Counted from the stretch's first letter, positions 47,901 to 64,000 are shown. The stretch is 64,000 nt of DNA from Lepisosteus oculatus (GCF_040954835.1 NC_090723.1:1870001-1934000); one strand, 5' to 3'. The notes: generated from the sequence alone by a model not told the origin. Made by a program: numbers and translations.

Positions 47901-50900
47901 AAAGATCATGCAGCCATCCAGGAAAAGTTACATACCCCTGGCGCAGCCTGTGTCCAGTTGCAGCCTTGGATGACCGGGCCAGTTGGGAGTCCTTATCAGA
48001 GCATGTGTTTGTTTAGCATGCTGCCTAATTGAAGAGATTTGAATTCTCTCCAACTAGGTGCGGGTATTTCATTACGTCTGCATTTTAATTTTCATTTTAG
48101 AAAGAGGAGTTTTTCAGAAAAGCTTAATAAATTTGCTATGCTTTGCAGAACATGGGAGTTGCTAGTTTTTGGCATTGTTTGTAAAGGCTGGTTTGTGTAC
48201 ATGAGTATCATTGCTGGCAGTTTGAGTCCTGCTCTGTGCACTCTGCTACAGCTGTGAACCCCAGCTCTGAGGTGACACGGGAAGGGTTATTTTAGAGTTA
48301 ATTCTTGCTTACCACTGTTGGAATCTAGGAACCTGAAATGCATTGATTCATGCATTTTTCCTCTCCAGTCCTACATACTTATAAGTTTGATTTGGACTGA
48401 GGATGTTTGCTGATCTTGCTTTTGAGGAAATCCTAGCACATCTAGGCTTTGCAGGTCCAGGATGGTCTAGTGGCATGTACCATTTCAAAGGCACAGATTT
48501 CCATTTTTAAAAAAGTAAAATAACTGTACGTTCATGATGCGTTATGCCCTTGGGTACTGTCAATGGTGCATTCTTAAACTGTTTGTGGAGTGGTGACCTA
48601 TTACTCGTTTAGCTGGGATTCCCAGGATGGGAAGATTTTATGGTATTTTGTGGTGGGTTTTAATCCTTCAGCTTGTCATTTGCACCTGTGTGCAAATGAA
48701 TGTTTATTTGTCTTGACACAGTTAAAAGGAGGTGAGATTAAAGGGGGTCGAGGTCCATTTAGCTGCTGAGGGGTGTTCCAGCAAAAACCCAAAGCAGAAT
48801 CTGGAGTTCTAAACAGCGAGTGAGGGTGCAAACACGTATTCATAAATCCTCTCTCCTCAACACTTCTTTTGCCATCTCTTCCAGTTATAGCTGCCAAGGA
48901 ATGTAAATATGTCACAGGAGCTGCTGACTTCAAGCTGAAGGTGTTTAAATTTCAAAGTATAGCCCATAGCCTTTTCAAGGCTATTTCTTAGCCAAGCAAT
49001 GTTTTCATAGATCTGACATGCTGTCAAAAAATGAGAAAGCTTGTTTTAATTTATACAAGAGAGAGTAGGCCCAGTCTGGGGTGCACATGGAGACAATTGC
49101 ATGGCCTCTATAAAACCCTGTTCTGGCCTTAGCAAGAAATTGCAGGGTTCTGAAAAATACAGCATTATACTGTACATGTACATACTGTAAGTTGTTCATT
49201 TTTTCTTTTCGTATTGAAGTCCACAGAGTATAACATTTTAGTGGGAGCTTCCTCCTGAAGAACCATTAATACCAAACCTGTATTGAGGCTTTTCTGTTCT
49301 CTGACATCTTAGGTTGTGGGCACCGATTATCAACCAGAAAACTTTTTTGTTGTTCTTCTGGTCAGAAACCATTGTTATGTGGTACATTACATTCTTAACT
49401 CCCAAAAGAGAGCATGAGAGGGAAAAAATGTAATGAACTTCATTCTTTTTACTGCAATATGAGGGTTTGAACTGTTCGTAAAATTGACAGAAAAATTATT
49501 GGCATGCAAATTAAACAGGTACAACATTGCACGGGGAATAATTACGCTTTATTTTTCAGACCCTGACTATTTAACATTGTTTGGTTTCACTATTCTACTG
49601 TTGTTCACTAATCTGAAGTCTAGATGCATCAGTGCTGTCTACATGGGCGTTGTGGTTTTGTGTTTATGTGGCTCCCATTTAAATGTTCATAGTTCTGAAA
49701 GAAAATTTCACTTCCATTCTGAGAGCAGCTGCTGTGCGGGAATACAGCTGGACTTTTTTTAGTCTTGAAGAATGTGTTCCGATTACCAATTTAAACTAAT
49801 TTAATTGTTTTTTTTTTTGTGTGCTCTTGCATATTTGAATTGTATACAAAGTAAAAAGGATGTCCTGAATTCGTTGACCTGCTTTTGGAAGATGTTGTGT
49901 GTAAATCTGTCCACCATCTTGCTATTCAAGGTGCTTTCCAGGTGACTGCACTGCAGCTACTACTTAATGAAGAAAAAATACACGTTCGTCTCCATGCAGA
50001 TTTCACAGAGCTTGGATTTCCCAGTGTGCTTTGCTTGGCGAATGTTGTCTGTTGTTGGACAGATGGGTCATTCTCCAGTTGCTGAGGATCTTGCCGGGTC
50101 CACCTCGGTCTCTCAGCTTGTTCATTCATTTAGAGCTAACTCTCTTAATTGGATATGTACAATTGGATTGTAATCTGCAACTATTTCTTTAAATATTAAA
50201 GACCATAGGTTTTGAAAAACTCACAAAGCTAGTTTTTGATCTTTATATGATGGGACATCTTCATTGACTTATTTTTTTTTCCCCCCTAGGGTTGCACCAA
50301 GTAAGAAAAAAAATTCTAGATGTGCACTTTTGGTTTAACAGGACAGCTTTTCTCTTATCTTTTTTTTCTTAAAGTTATCAACTTTGCACTGTTAATTGGT
50401 TATTGAGAGAGTAATGCATCATTGATTTCTGCTTTACCACTGCTTTACCACTTAGCCAAATATTACACTGCTTATTTGTAAACTAACGAGTAGCCTAATT
50501 GCAGGGGGTTTTCGTGTTCATTTAGAGAAAATGATGCATACTGTAGCTGGTGCAGCTTGTAAGAGGAAAATACACCAGACAGCCTTGTCCGGCAATCACA
50601 GAACAAGAACCAGCAAATAGAAAGCAGTCCTGGCACTGATGACTCGCCATATGCAATTCTTTAAGGTCAATTTTCAAGATTGCAATTTTGATTATCTGCA
50701 GCTGTTTTTGCAAAGGCTGTCTTTATGAGGCCATAGTAGCAGAAATGTCCATGCAGAAAAGTTAACAACTGTGGCAGTGGTTCCTCTGTGACTCTCCTTT
50801 GGCTTATGTCAAGAAGCCGTTTTCTGGATGGACTTGAACTTTCAGTTTCTCTGAATACCGTTTACACAAGAACTTGAAGCGTGTGAGATCATGAATAGTT

Positions 50901-53900
50901 CAGTCTGCTGTGCATTGGGAATCTTGTTTCCATCTCCTTTAAATCTGTCCCCTTCCCAGGCCAATGAAGAGAGCACCGAGTCTTTAGCCTCTCTCCCACA
51001 CCGGGAAGCCATGGGGAGCTTTTTGCCAGACAACTCTTCCTATGAACTGCTCACCATCATAGGCAAGTATACATTTTTGTCTTCCCCCAGGTATAGCATT
51101 TTACTTATGTTTTTGAGCACAATAACATGCCAGAAAAAAAACGGGAGAGATGGAGCATGTAGCACTCCAAATCAGTTCTTAGGTAACCTGTTTCATCTGA
51201 GACAGGGGAGCACGTAAATACTCACAGGTGAAGTGAGATGCTGGTCCAGTTGTAAATCCATGGTAACCAGCCCTGAGTGACCGGTGGTTTTGGGTGAGCC
51301 TGGCCACCATGACAACAAGCTTGCTCTACAGCACTCAAGTGGAGGTGAGCATGATATCTATGAACTCAATCTATGCTTGAGGAATGTGCAGCACAATTCC
51401 TTTACCTTCCCTAGCTAGAGCAGTGTCCAGATCTCACCCCTATTAAAAACTTGTGAAGAGTGCGAGTCGGTTCCTAACATCACAGCCTGAACCACAACCT
51501 TATTGTCACTGACCTTAACCTCCAGCACTGATTTGCACGTAGTCCCACATTTGTGATGCAAAGACCCATCTTCATTAAGTGGTAATAATAACAGTGTTCT
51601 TTTTTTTAAATAATTCTCATTAAAAAAGTTTAATATGTAGGTTAGATAGTCCAGATATGTCGTCTTAAACCTATTTAAATAAATCTGCTGTGTTTTTTTC
51701 ATGTTTAAATATTACTGCATGTTAAAATATCCATGCATCTTCTATTGTGTGCTTTAGGTAGCTGATATCACTTAGAATTAGACAGTTTGCCACGTTTGTG
51801 TGAAGGGCGCTATGAAATGTATTTCTGGCTGGCTCAGTGGCTGTATCTTGTGTTGTGCTGATGTGCGTGGCGTTGCTCCCTGCAGGCAGAGGGCTGGAGG
51901 ATTTGATGGCGGTGAACTTGGGCCGGTACCGGCCCACTGGGGAGCATGTGGCGATCCGCCGCATCAACCTGGAGGCCTGCACCAATGACATGGTCAGCTA
52001 CCTGCAGGTCAGCTCCTAGTCCCCCAGTCAGCCTTCATTAGAACGCAGATGCTGAGGAGACGTGCCCGAGCTTATGAGGAGTCTCGACTTGTCTTTCATC
52101 TTGGATAGACATTTCCTGCAGGAAAAAGATCCTTGAATGCATAGTCATTTCTGGGTAAAATGGCACCTTTCCAGTCTAATCAATTCAGAGCAAAACTGTT
52201 GACTTCTGTCAGAGAGTCACTCTGACGTCTGCATTGTTTCAGTCTTAAAGCCTAGTCCCTTTCGTCTTCAAGGGCACAGGAACCAGGCGCGAAATTTGCC
52301 AACTGACGGCGTGACTCTGTGAGGATTTGTAAATGTTTACCTTCCCTCTCCTTCAGGGCGAGCTTCATGTCTCCAAGCTCTTCCACCATCCCAACATTCT
52401 GCCCTACAAGAGCATATTTATAGCTGAGAATGAGCTGTGGGTCATCACTCCCTTCATGGCTTATGGTAAGAGATGACTGTTGGAACGTTGAGGCAGGGTG
52501 CTACATACAATATAAGTGTTCAGATGTGTGTATTTGCCACACCTATCAGTTGGCTTTTTTATGGGGTCCAGGGAAAAAAATACCTCAGTACAGAATTACT
52601 GCAGAAACATAATCTACAACTGCAGCATTATACAGCAGTGCAGATAATTTAGCATTGCATCAGGTATTGTTTCTAAATGATATCTGTTAGGGGCACTGTT
52701 TTTTTTTGGGGGGGGTCTGCAGTACATGCGTGTGCACCACATCTTTTGTATTGTCCAGCTCTGTTGCTTTGGATATTACTGTTCATGCATAGCCAGCATT
52801 GTAATTGCTGAGGTGTATATCCAGATCTTTTAAGCTTGGATAAATCTGATCAATACGTTCTCTTTGGAGTGTTGAGAAGTACATTTTGAAAGGCTGAGTC
52901 CTTGAGAAAATAACACATAAAACCATCCAAAAATCAAGAGAGAGCCTTAAGACTGAATTGGAAACTGCATTAAAAATGGGACTCATTCTCTTAACGCTGG
53001 AATAGTACCCTCTTAAAATAGTCTATTGAATTTTCCACTATTCAAGCTTTTCGAGCTGCTCCAAAAATGCATACCCCAAACTATCTGATGTGAAAATTAC
53101 TGTGTTGAAAGAATTTTGTCCAAATTATGTACAACGGGTAATTTCATGGTGAAAAGTAGAAAGACAACATTTTGTCTGTGATATCAAAAGAAGGCTAACC
53201 AGCCATAATGCCTGTTTCTTCTACTTTGCAACGTGGAATTAACCTTTACTTGCTCCCTAGCTAGTACACAAAGGAAAAAGGAAGACATTTTCATGGCTTT
53301 TGGAAGACCAGTATGTGATGCTGTTTTTTTTTGGGGGGGACCAGACATTTCAAACGAGTGTCTGTGTCTTGATGGTGTTGGGATCTCTGCTGTCATTCAG
53401 ATGAAATGTCAAAAGAAGCCCAACACCGTGAACATTGAAAGTCCCATGACATGTTGCACAGAATTCTAGGCTTGCCATGCACAAAATATTCATATAAGAA
53501 GTTTTTTTTGGGAAGATAAAATGTAATTTGCCCTGATGTCATCACAGGCTCTGCCAAGGACCTGATCAGTACCCACTTCACAGATGGCATGAATGAGCTG
53601 GCTATCGCATACATTCTGCAGGGTATTCTCAAAGCTCTGGACTATATCCACCACATGGGATACGTGCACAGGTGAGCTGAGCTAGATGTTAGCAAGGATT
53701 GTTAAAACGGGGGGCAAGAAGGTACACACAGTGTAGCTCTTGGTAAAAGTGAATGAAACATCTCAAAACGTTTTTTTGTTTGTCATATTTCAAACTTTTT
53801 TTTTAAGTATAATTTTATGTATACTGGATGCCTTCCTGCACCAGCAGTCCCTGTACACAGCAGATCAGAATATCATCTGACCCATATCTCGATTAGTGTT

Positions 53901-56900
53901 TAGCATTGCACAGTGTTGATCAGCAACTTTCTTCTGCCTCATGAACTTGTAAGTTAAATTCCAATGTTACTCTGAACATCTTCGGTGATTCTGTAGAGCC
54001 ATGGAGTTTTGTGGTTTTCCACTGGAGTTTTTTAGTTAATGGGACTGACCTGCAAGCTCTACATTCATAGGTCTTGTGTTTGAGCCGATTGCTGTAAAAC
54101 CTGCAGAGCAGTGACGCTCCAGGCCAGGGGTGAATAGAATCGATTAAGTCAAAACAGTGGAACAGATCTGACACTGATTGTTCAGCAGTGATTTCATGAT
54201 TTGATTTCAGCTTTTACCAGCTCTGGGCATCTATACAAATCTTGCAAGAGAAGCAGAAAAGTAATATTTCACAACCTTTAAACATGGTCGTCAAGCGTGA
54301 AACACCTAGAGCCACGTGTTGGCTTGCACGAAAGCTTGTGGATTGTAAAGCCTGAAATGGATTGAACAGTTGTGCGTTGGGGGAGTTGCGATTCCTCGTA
54401 ACGGCTTGCTCGTCCTCGTGTGCGCCCGGCAGGAGTGTGAAGGCCAGTCACGTGCTGATCTCGGCCGACGGTCAGGTCTTCCTGTCTGGCCTGCGCAGTA
54501 TCTTCAGCCTGATCCGCCATGGCCAGCGTGCACGCGTGGTGCACGACTTTCCCCAGTACAGTGTCAAAGTGCTGCCCTGGCTGAGCCCGGAGGTCCTGCA
54601 ACAGGTAAGCAGCTCTGTCATCGTTTCCGTTCGTGCTGAATATAGCTGCTTAAAAATAAAAGAAACACCTGAAGGACACCACCACTCTTCTTGAAAGTAG
54701 TTCCCAACCTCTCACTGTGCCCCTCTCTTTTTCAGAATTTGCAGGGTTACGATGCTCGTTCTGATATATACAGTCTTGGGATCACTGCCTGTGAGCTGGC
54801 CAATGGACATGTGCCCTTTAAGGATATGCCTGCAACTCAGGTTTGTGGTTGCAGTCGGTGGTTCCATGGGGATAAGCAGGGATACTGTTGCAATGGCGCT
54901 GAACTGAATAACAGTGATTCTTGCCATTGTGTAATTTAATCTAACCCGACTTCTTCTCTCCCTGTCCCAGATGCTCTTGGAGAAGCTGAATGGCACAGTG
55001 CCCTGCCTCTTGGACACCAGCACCATCCCTCCGGAGGAACTCACCATGAAGCCGTCCAGGTCGGGGGCCGACTCGGGCATCTGCGAGGGCACAGGGGCCT
55101 GCAGCACCCGCCACGCTAACGGGGAACCCAGCCAGCACCCCTACAATCGCACCTTCAGCAGCCACTTCCATGCCTTTGTGGAGCTGTGTCTGCAGAGGAA
55201 TCCAGAGAGGAGGTAGGCCTGCCACACCGCCATCTTCCAGGCCCGCCGAGCACTAACCTCGTTATTGACTGGATGAAACGGTCACTGCCATGTCTTCTGA
55301 TCGTGTTGCACGTGGCTTTCAGGAAAATCCATGAAAGCACGGGAGTTAGCACTGCACGCGCACATCTCGTGAGTGCTGGGTGTGACTCTGGCCTTGCACA
55401 ACTGCCTGCGTGGAGCAGTTCTGTTCAAAACCCAAGCTTCACTGGCAACGCTGAACTGCCCCTCTCCCTGTGTACCAGGAACCCAGCCGGGAGGAGAGCT
55501 GTCATGTGCTCTGTCTCACCACGCACCCCTGGATAGGCTCCAGCCTGCTGAGATCCTCACCAGGTTAACAGGTTTAGGGATAATGGAAGGATCCCTAGAG
55601 ACTCTTTTCAGTTTCATCAACTATTTTATGTAGAGCCCAAAGCTATAATTCCAGGCAAATATGTGTCTTCTTTACATAATGATTGATGGATATTTGGCAC
55701 AAACTCATCAGGACCTTGCATAAAACATTTTGATGAAGCTCTAGTACCTAGACAAACAAATCAGGCAGAGTAACCTTCTCCTGTTTTTCTACCTTCCCAT
55801 TTATTTGTGTAGAATTATTTTTTGTTATGGAGTAGTTGCAACACGCATTCTCCCTCTTTTTTTTGCAGACCATCTGCCAGCACCCTTCTCAGCCATTCCT
55901 TTTTCAAGCAGGTAAGAACCCTCTTCTTTTGTCATAAAATCCTTATTCTCTCAGCCTGGAGAAAAAACAGCTACATCAGTGACCGCAAGGAAGCACAAAA
56001 GATTTAACCATTGAATTTCTGTGAGTTACTGTGCCAGTGAAATATTGCATTTGACAAATTACAAAAGGAGGTAATTTCTTGTAGTTATGCAGCTTTTCTT
56101 TCCAAAGGATCACAAAGCACTTTACGTGTAGCCATCCACCCCTTGAAGTGTTGCACCCACCTGCATCGCATGCTGAAGAAACCAGGATATTCCTCTACTC
56201 TTCCAGACACTGCCATGTCTTTAATGACCTAGTAGGAAGGCAGTGCAAAGCCTAAGGTCTAGTGGCTTCAGATGCTGTAGTGATAAATAATCCATGATGA
56301 TAACTAATCATTTACACTACTGTTCTATACAGACCTAAGAATGAAACCTACAGAAATAAGGCCTACAGATGAAACATTCCTTCACATCCATAGAAACATC
56401 TTTGAAGGGGATTTGGTGGAAAGACTTTTTAATCATGACTTTACTTCTTGCAGCATGTTATAATGGGCCTCTCTCTGCATTCACAGCCCTCCACGCTTCT
56501 GCATTGACTTTACAGAAGATGCCCTAAAAACTGTTCGGGAACAAGTAAAGGTTTATTCTATACTGAAAAGAGAAGAAACCTTTGGAACCTTTGGGTGTCG
56601 AAGAAGGCTCCACAGCCGAATCTTTATTTAAGTACACATTAAGTACTTTGACACCCGAAGAAGGTTCCAGTTTCTTTTCTTCTTTTTTTCAGCATGAAAT
56701 AAACCTTTACTTGTTCCTACTCATGCTGATGCAGCTTCCCACTTTCACTTCTCAAAACTGTTTGGCAGCATTGGCAATTTAATTGCCATTAAGGTCGATT
56801 TTCTCTCCATGTTTCATTCAAAGCAGTTTTTGATGACTAATTGTCCTTTTAAAGACCTCCCAATCTTGCAGCTGTTCATCACCTTGCTTTAGATGCTATA

Positions 56901-57156
56901 GTGATGTTGGACAACGTGTAGATGATAACTAATAAGTTACATTGCTGGTCCAATTACAGAGGAGAGTCTCATCAGATCTCTCTCTCCCTTTGTTCTGCAG
57001 ATAAAACGTCGGGCCTCAGACGCCCTGCCCGAGCTCTTGAGACCTGTGGCTCCCATCACCAACTTTGAGTGTGCCCAGCCTCCTGATTCCCCTACAGTCA
57101 TGGCCAGTCTGGAGTCCAGCTTGAGCCACCTGGAGGTCGATGACTGGGATTTCTGA
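44913..57156 (+). CDS. strada: STRADA pseudokinase (LKB1 activator), complete
   Basis: STRAD-alpha is a STE20-family pseudokinase that binds LKB1 and MO25, switches LKB1 on and holds it in the cytoplasm (family knowledge). Twelve coding exons join in frame to 422 residues: 44913-44924, 45657-45714, 47068-47090, 50960-51066, 51890-52007, 52357-52465, 53548-53671, 54433-54604, 54736-54840, 54971-55212, 55869-55911 and 57001-57156. The kinase fold is recognisable but the catalytic residues are replaced, as in mammals: VAIR for VAIK, HRS for HRD and LSGLRS for DFG. Diagnostic stretches are [36 protein letters not shown] and [17 protein letters not shown]. The C terminus reads EVDDWDF, where human has DDWEF, the MO25-binding tail. 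The eight-residue VSKPERIR insert after MSFL in the longest human form is absent. Confidence 0.96.
45657..45714 (+). CDS. strada: strada exon 3
   Basis: It encodes [19 protein letters not shown], matching human [19 protein letters not shown], and ends one base into a Glu codon. Confidence 0.92.
47068..47090 (+). CDS. strada: strada 23-nt microexon
   Basis: It lies between tatcccag and gtaagt, completes the split Glu codon and encodes QSSSQRK, corresponding to human EQPPGDTRRK. It is far too short for ORF calling but is needed to keep frame. Confidence 0.85.
47750..47945. mobile_element. Inverted-repeat (MITE-like) element in strada intron
   Basis: The left end ccaggggtctgcaaccc..tcctggatagct is an imperfect reverse complement of the right end, which reads ccaggaaaagttacatacccctgg. 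The internal agctggaatgaaaa word is shared with the element at 8955-9285. Confidence 0.5.
50960..51066 (+). CDS. strada: strada exon: pre-kinase segment and start of N-lobe
   Basis: It encodes [20 protein letters not shown] then [16 protein letters not shown], the last codon split (AA|gtatac). See the finding on the alternative GC donor four bases upstream. Confidence 0.9.
51185..51290 (+). repeat. Dispersed repeat, copy 2 (unnamed)
   Basis: Partner of 6395-6515 (shared tgtttcatc, gagacag, cacaggtgaag, atccatggtaacca). It lies in the strada intron after the IIGK exon. Confidence 0.45.
51890..52007 (+). CDS. strada: strada exon: glycine-rich loop and VAIR
   Basis: It encodes [20 protein letters not shown] and [19 protein letters not shown]. 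The lysine of the active-kinase VAIK motif is Arg. Confidence 0.93.
52357..52465 (+). CDS. strada: strada exon: alpha-C region
   Basis: It encodes [20 protein letters not shown] then [16 protein letters not shown]. Confidence 0.95.
53548..53671 (+). CDS. strada: strada exon: C-lobe up to HR(S)
   Basis: It encodes [20 protein letters not shown] then [20 protein letters not shown] and a split Arg codon. Confidence 0.95.
54433..54604 (+). CDS. strada: strada exon: degenerate catalytic and DFG loops
   Basis: It encodes [20 protein letters not shown], then [20 protein letters not shown] and [16 protein letters not shown]. Asp of HRD and the DFG motif are both missing, as expected for STRAD. Confidence 0.95.
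54736..54840 (+). CDS. strada: strada exon: activation segment to alpha-F
   Basis: Thirty-five codons encoding [20 protein letters not shown] and [15 protein letters not shown]. Confidence 0.95.
54971..55212 (+). CDS. strada: strada exon: C-lobe with Ser/Gly-rich insert
   Basis: It encodes [20 protein letters not shown], a variable insert around [12 protein letters not shown], then [20 protein letters not shown] and RNPER. Confidence 0.95.
55869..55911 (+). CDS. strada: strada exon (43 nt)
   Basis: It completes a split Arg codon and encodes [14 protein letters not shown], the end of the kinase fold. Confidence 0.93.
56538..56717. mobile_element. 180-bp palindromic MITE-like element in strada intron
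   Basis: The outer 20 bp, ggaacaagtaaaggtttatt at 56,538, are exactly repeated inverted at 56,698-56,717. The match continues inward imperfectly for about 75 bp per arm through gaagaaac..ggaacctt and gggtgtc. It carries no coding sequence. Confidence 0.7.
57001..57156 (+). CDS. strada: strada last coding exon
   Basis: It encodes [20 protein letters not shown] and runs to LEVDDWDF-stop (TGA 57,154-57,156). Confidence 0.95.
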   Translation: MKRRASDALPELLRPVAPITNFECAQPPDSPTVMASLESSLSHLEVDDWDF

Positions 57157-57605
57157 CGAACAGTGGGGGCAACAGGGCATCTTAGAGTAGCTGTAGTGAA
57201 GACATTTTTCAGTGCTCTCAGTCAAATACTCGCTCCACGGTTACCGCTCAAGTGAACTAAGAATTGGTCAGAGCTTTTCGTGTCTTTTGCTTCATGCCGT
57301 GATGGCTACGGGCTCTTTGGAACACGTGTTTCTCCATCCTCCGGCATCAGCTGTTACAGATCAGAGAAATGTGAAAACGGTAGGCAACTGCACAATTCCA
57401 CAACAGTATTGAAAGATGAAATACATCAGTCAGACATCCACGACTTGAAGAAGTGTTTCACTTGTAGTATTGGGAGAAGCTGTCTTTTATTTCAAGTTTT
57501 ATTTGGGTGGGTGTAATTCACTGTCCTGCTCCACATGGAGGAAAAGGTTGTACACATGCTGTAATACATCTGAAACCGATGAGAATAAAACTTGTTGAAG
57601 GTGGC
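57157..57605 (+). other. strada: strada 3' UTR with poly(A) signal
   Basis: About 450 nt after the stop, with AATAAA at 57,584-57,589 followed by a T/G-rich stretch. The cleavage site is inferred at about 57,605. Confidence 0.6.
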
Positions 57606-58610
57606 AGGGTTCTTTAGTTGGGTTTATTTGTGCACTAACAGGATTAGTTGTGAACAGGGGAATTGGAATAGGGGCTACAGCCTTCTGGTTTTTTGTTGCA
57701 AATTGAGTTCTATTAGTCTTTCCAGAGTATATCTATTTTTTTGGGGGGGGGGGGGTGTCTGAAAATAGAGGATTTTTTAAGGTAAAAAAAGGTTAAGGAA
57801 AGATGCAAGACTGAAGTGAAGACTATGCAAACCTGCTTTAACTCAATGGATGGCTCTTCATGAACTTGAGCCCTCCACCAGTTAATAGTTAATAGTGACA
57901 GAGTGGAGATGTTGACATTGAAACATGAAAAAAAAACATGCTTCAATGAAAGGTAAATGAAATCTTATTTCAAGAGCTCAAGTTAAACCCCAGAAGCCTA
58001 GACCTTGTGATATCAATGTATTCTAAGACCAAATACAGGTTCTAAAAACTTTGTGTTGAAGGTACATTAAGAGAATTAAGGAAGCAGGTTTGTGAGCTCA
58101 GTGTTAAAAAAAAAAACTTGATGTGCAATACATTTTGGCAGCTACTGTTCATGAATTTGAACTTTTCATGCTGCCATATGATTTCAACAGACTGTAAATG
58201 TAGTTGTGTGTAAAAACAGTAAACGTGACAACTTTAACACCACTGAGCAAAAGGCTTTTGCTAAGCAGTAAGTAATCCTTTGCAGACCATTTGCTTTGGC
58301 ATATGCCCTTGTCTGTTTTAAGCAGCAACAGAAAACACTCCATAAAATTGATCATAGTAAAAATGTTTGCAGCTTATACTAAGTTTTGTGTAAAAGTGTT
58401 TGAGAAATGTCTATTGGAGAGTTCAACCACAGTGTACAAATGAAATGTCTGAATAGCTTGTGGGTGTTGTTGTCCAGATGGAAAGCCTCTAATGACGGTT
58501 CTGATGGTTGAAGAAGCTGTAGGTTCATCTAGCAGTGCACAGTCAGATCAAAACATTACACGCCTAAGATACCCAATGATAAACAGTAGGTAAGCACTAG
58601 TCATATAAAT
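57606..58610. other. Convergent strada/rnf113a intergenic region
   Basis: About 1 kb without a gene. It contains a run of 13 G near 57,743 that may be prone to assembly error. Nothing else recognised. Confidence 0.6.
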
Positions 58611-58627
58611 GATAATAAAGACGGTAT

Positions 58628-58633
58628 TTTATT
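58628..58633 (-). terminator. Poly(A) signal of rnf113a
   Basis: Minus-strand AATAAA about 140 nt past the rnf113a stop codon. Confidence 0.55.
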
Positions 58634-58773
58634 CCAAAAAACAAATGAGACTGTACAAGATGGCAAATACACTAAAACAATAGGGACACCAAAAATAAAA
58701 TACAAGACTTGTTTAAAAGAATGATCAAATGTAAAGTCAATTGAATCTGAAAGAGGACAAAGATATACTTGTC

Positions 58774-63143
<4,370 letters not shown>

Positions 63144-64000
63144 CTGAAAGAGCAAGAGGAAAAGGACAGCACTCAGAACAGATCTGAGAACACGCCAGAG
63201 CTCTCCGTGCAGGAGTCTGTGTGTTCGTGTCACAGCCGGCAGATCAAAGGTAAAGGATGAGCTTCCCACTCTGTATACCAGTAATATTTCAGAGCTATAC
63301 CACTTCTTGTAAATGAGTGGACTTTCACGTGATTTACTGTATCAGCCTTAGTTAAAACTGGGGTAATTCAACCAAGCTACAGAACAGGACCACTGCTAAG
63401 GCCACTGCTGCACAACAGTTTGATACTTTTCAGGTTTTACCATTGCAGGCTCTACTGCCTGTACTGATAAAAAGAACAATATTAAATTCACACAGCTGTC
63501 TATGGAGGATAGGATATAAGTTTTTTTTTATTCACAATGAGGAAATTTAAAAAATGCAACTATGCATGTTTTTTTATACTGTTCCATTAAATAATACTTT
63601 AACATTTGCCACTTTTTATATGATTAAAAAAAAACATGTAACAATATGCTAAATGGACAGACATGATTTAAGCCAGATTTTTTCCTGGTGTGTGTACCAA
63701 AAGAGCATGCAAATTGAAATCAGCCTAAATCTCACTCTGAGATTTAATAAATCTTTGTCTTTGATAAATGATCCATATGGCATCAAATATTTTAAAATAT
63801 AAAGTATGATTAACCAGCATGTGCAAACCTCTAATACCTGAAATGGAAACACCATACGGAGGGGAATTAGTCTATAAAACCGCTTTCTTTTTCCTTTAAT
63901 TAAAATAAAAATGAATAGCATGAAACCTACAGAGTTCCTTTTTTCATTTTATCAGCAATGCTCATAGGCAGTGTGTCAGTGGTATCAAAGGCACAGGAAA
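63144..64000. other. rnf113a intron, right edge of window
   Basis: AT-rich sequence with no recognisable upstream rnf113a exon; the N-terminal exon(s) lie further right. Confidence 0.6.

Larger units (their letters stand above)
45715..50959. other. strada introns around the microexon
   Basis: Apart from the 23-nt exon at 47,068 and the inverted-repeat element at 47,750-47,945, nothing recognisable is seen in this 5 kb. A GC-rich stretch just before it, 45,170-45,440, looks repeat-like but could not be named. Confidence 0.5.

Noticed and set aside
51059-51064. GC-AG intron as the primary strada splice
   Set aside because: A canonical GT-AG junction four bases downstream on both sides is available and yields the human-like Gly-Lys-Gly; the GC version is kept only as an alternative in the findings.
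57740-57756. Run of 13 G as a G-quadruplex
   Set aside because: A single homopolymer, probably a sequencing-sensitive tract; no functional context.

Overview
The window is nuclear DNA of a ray-finned fish. It holds four spliced protein genes, each read exon by exon with canonical GT-AG borders and phases that join in frame, in a matrix of fish-type SINEs, small inverted-repeat DNA transposons and one decayed hAT transposase. Nothing bacterial, viral or CRISPR-like was seen. The fish call rests on protein identity (a PTH1R/PTH3R-type receptor beside ddx42), on tRNA- and 5S-derived SINEs of fish type, and on a dispersed repeat I associate with early-branching ray-finned fishes such as gars and sturgeons. 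The exact species cannot be told.

Layout: (1) 1-17,160, plus strand: the 3' ten exons of a class B parathyroid hormone receptor, best called pth3r, from the end of the extracellular domain through seven membrane segments to a C-terminal PDZ ligand; the 5' exons lie left of the window. (2) 17,160 to about 23,430 or 25,068: intergenic, with two SINEs and a short perfect hairpin. (3) 25,162-42,2xx, minus strand: complete ddx42, a DEAD-box RNA helicase of the spliceosome (17 coding exons, 1027 residues, every helicase motif intact, with a polymorphic-looking 48-bp coding repeat near the C terminus). (4) 42.2-44.9 kb: head-to-head intergenic region with paired CRE-like sites. (5) 44,861-57,6xx, plus strand: strada, the STE20-type pseudokinase that activates LKB1 with MO25 (12 coding exons, 422 residues). 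(6) 58.6 kb to the right edge, minus strand: the 3' eight exons of rnf113a, a CCCH/RING-finger spliceosome protein, continuing beyond 64,000.

Orientation alternates (+ - + -), giving two convergent pairs (pth3r/ddx42, strada/rnf113a) and one divergent pair (ddx42/strada). The genes do not form a pathway. Two encode splicing factors (DDX42, RNF113A), one a kinase activator and one a hormone receptor. ddx42 and strada are also neighbours on human 17q23.3, where no PTH receptor is present.

No new biological system was found. The observations most worth checking are the in-frame minisatellite in ddx42, the multi-exon rnf113a compared with its intronless mammalian copies, the pth3r-ddx42 linkage, an ambiguous splice junction in the strada glycine-rich loop, and several transposon-like palindromes.
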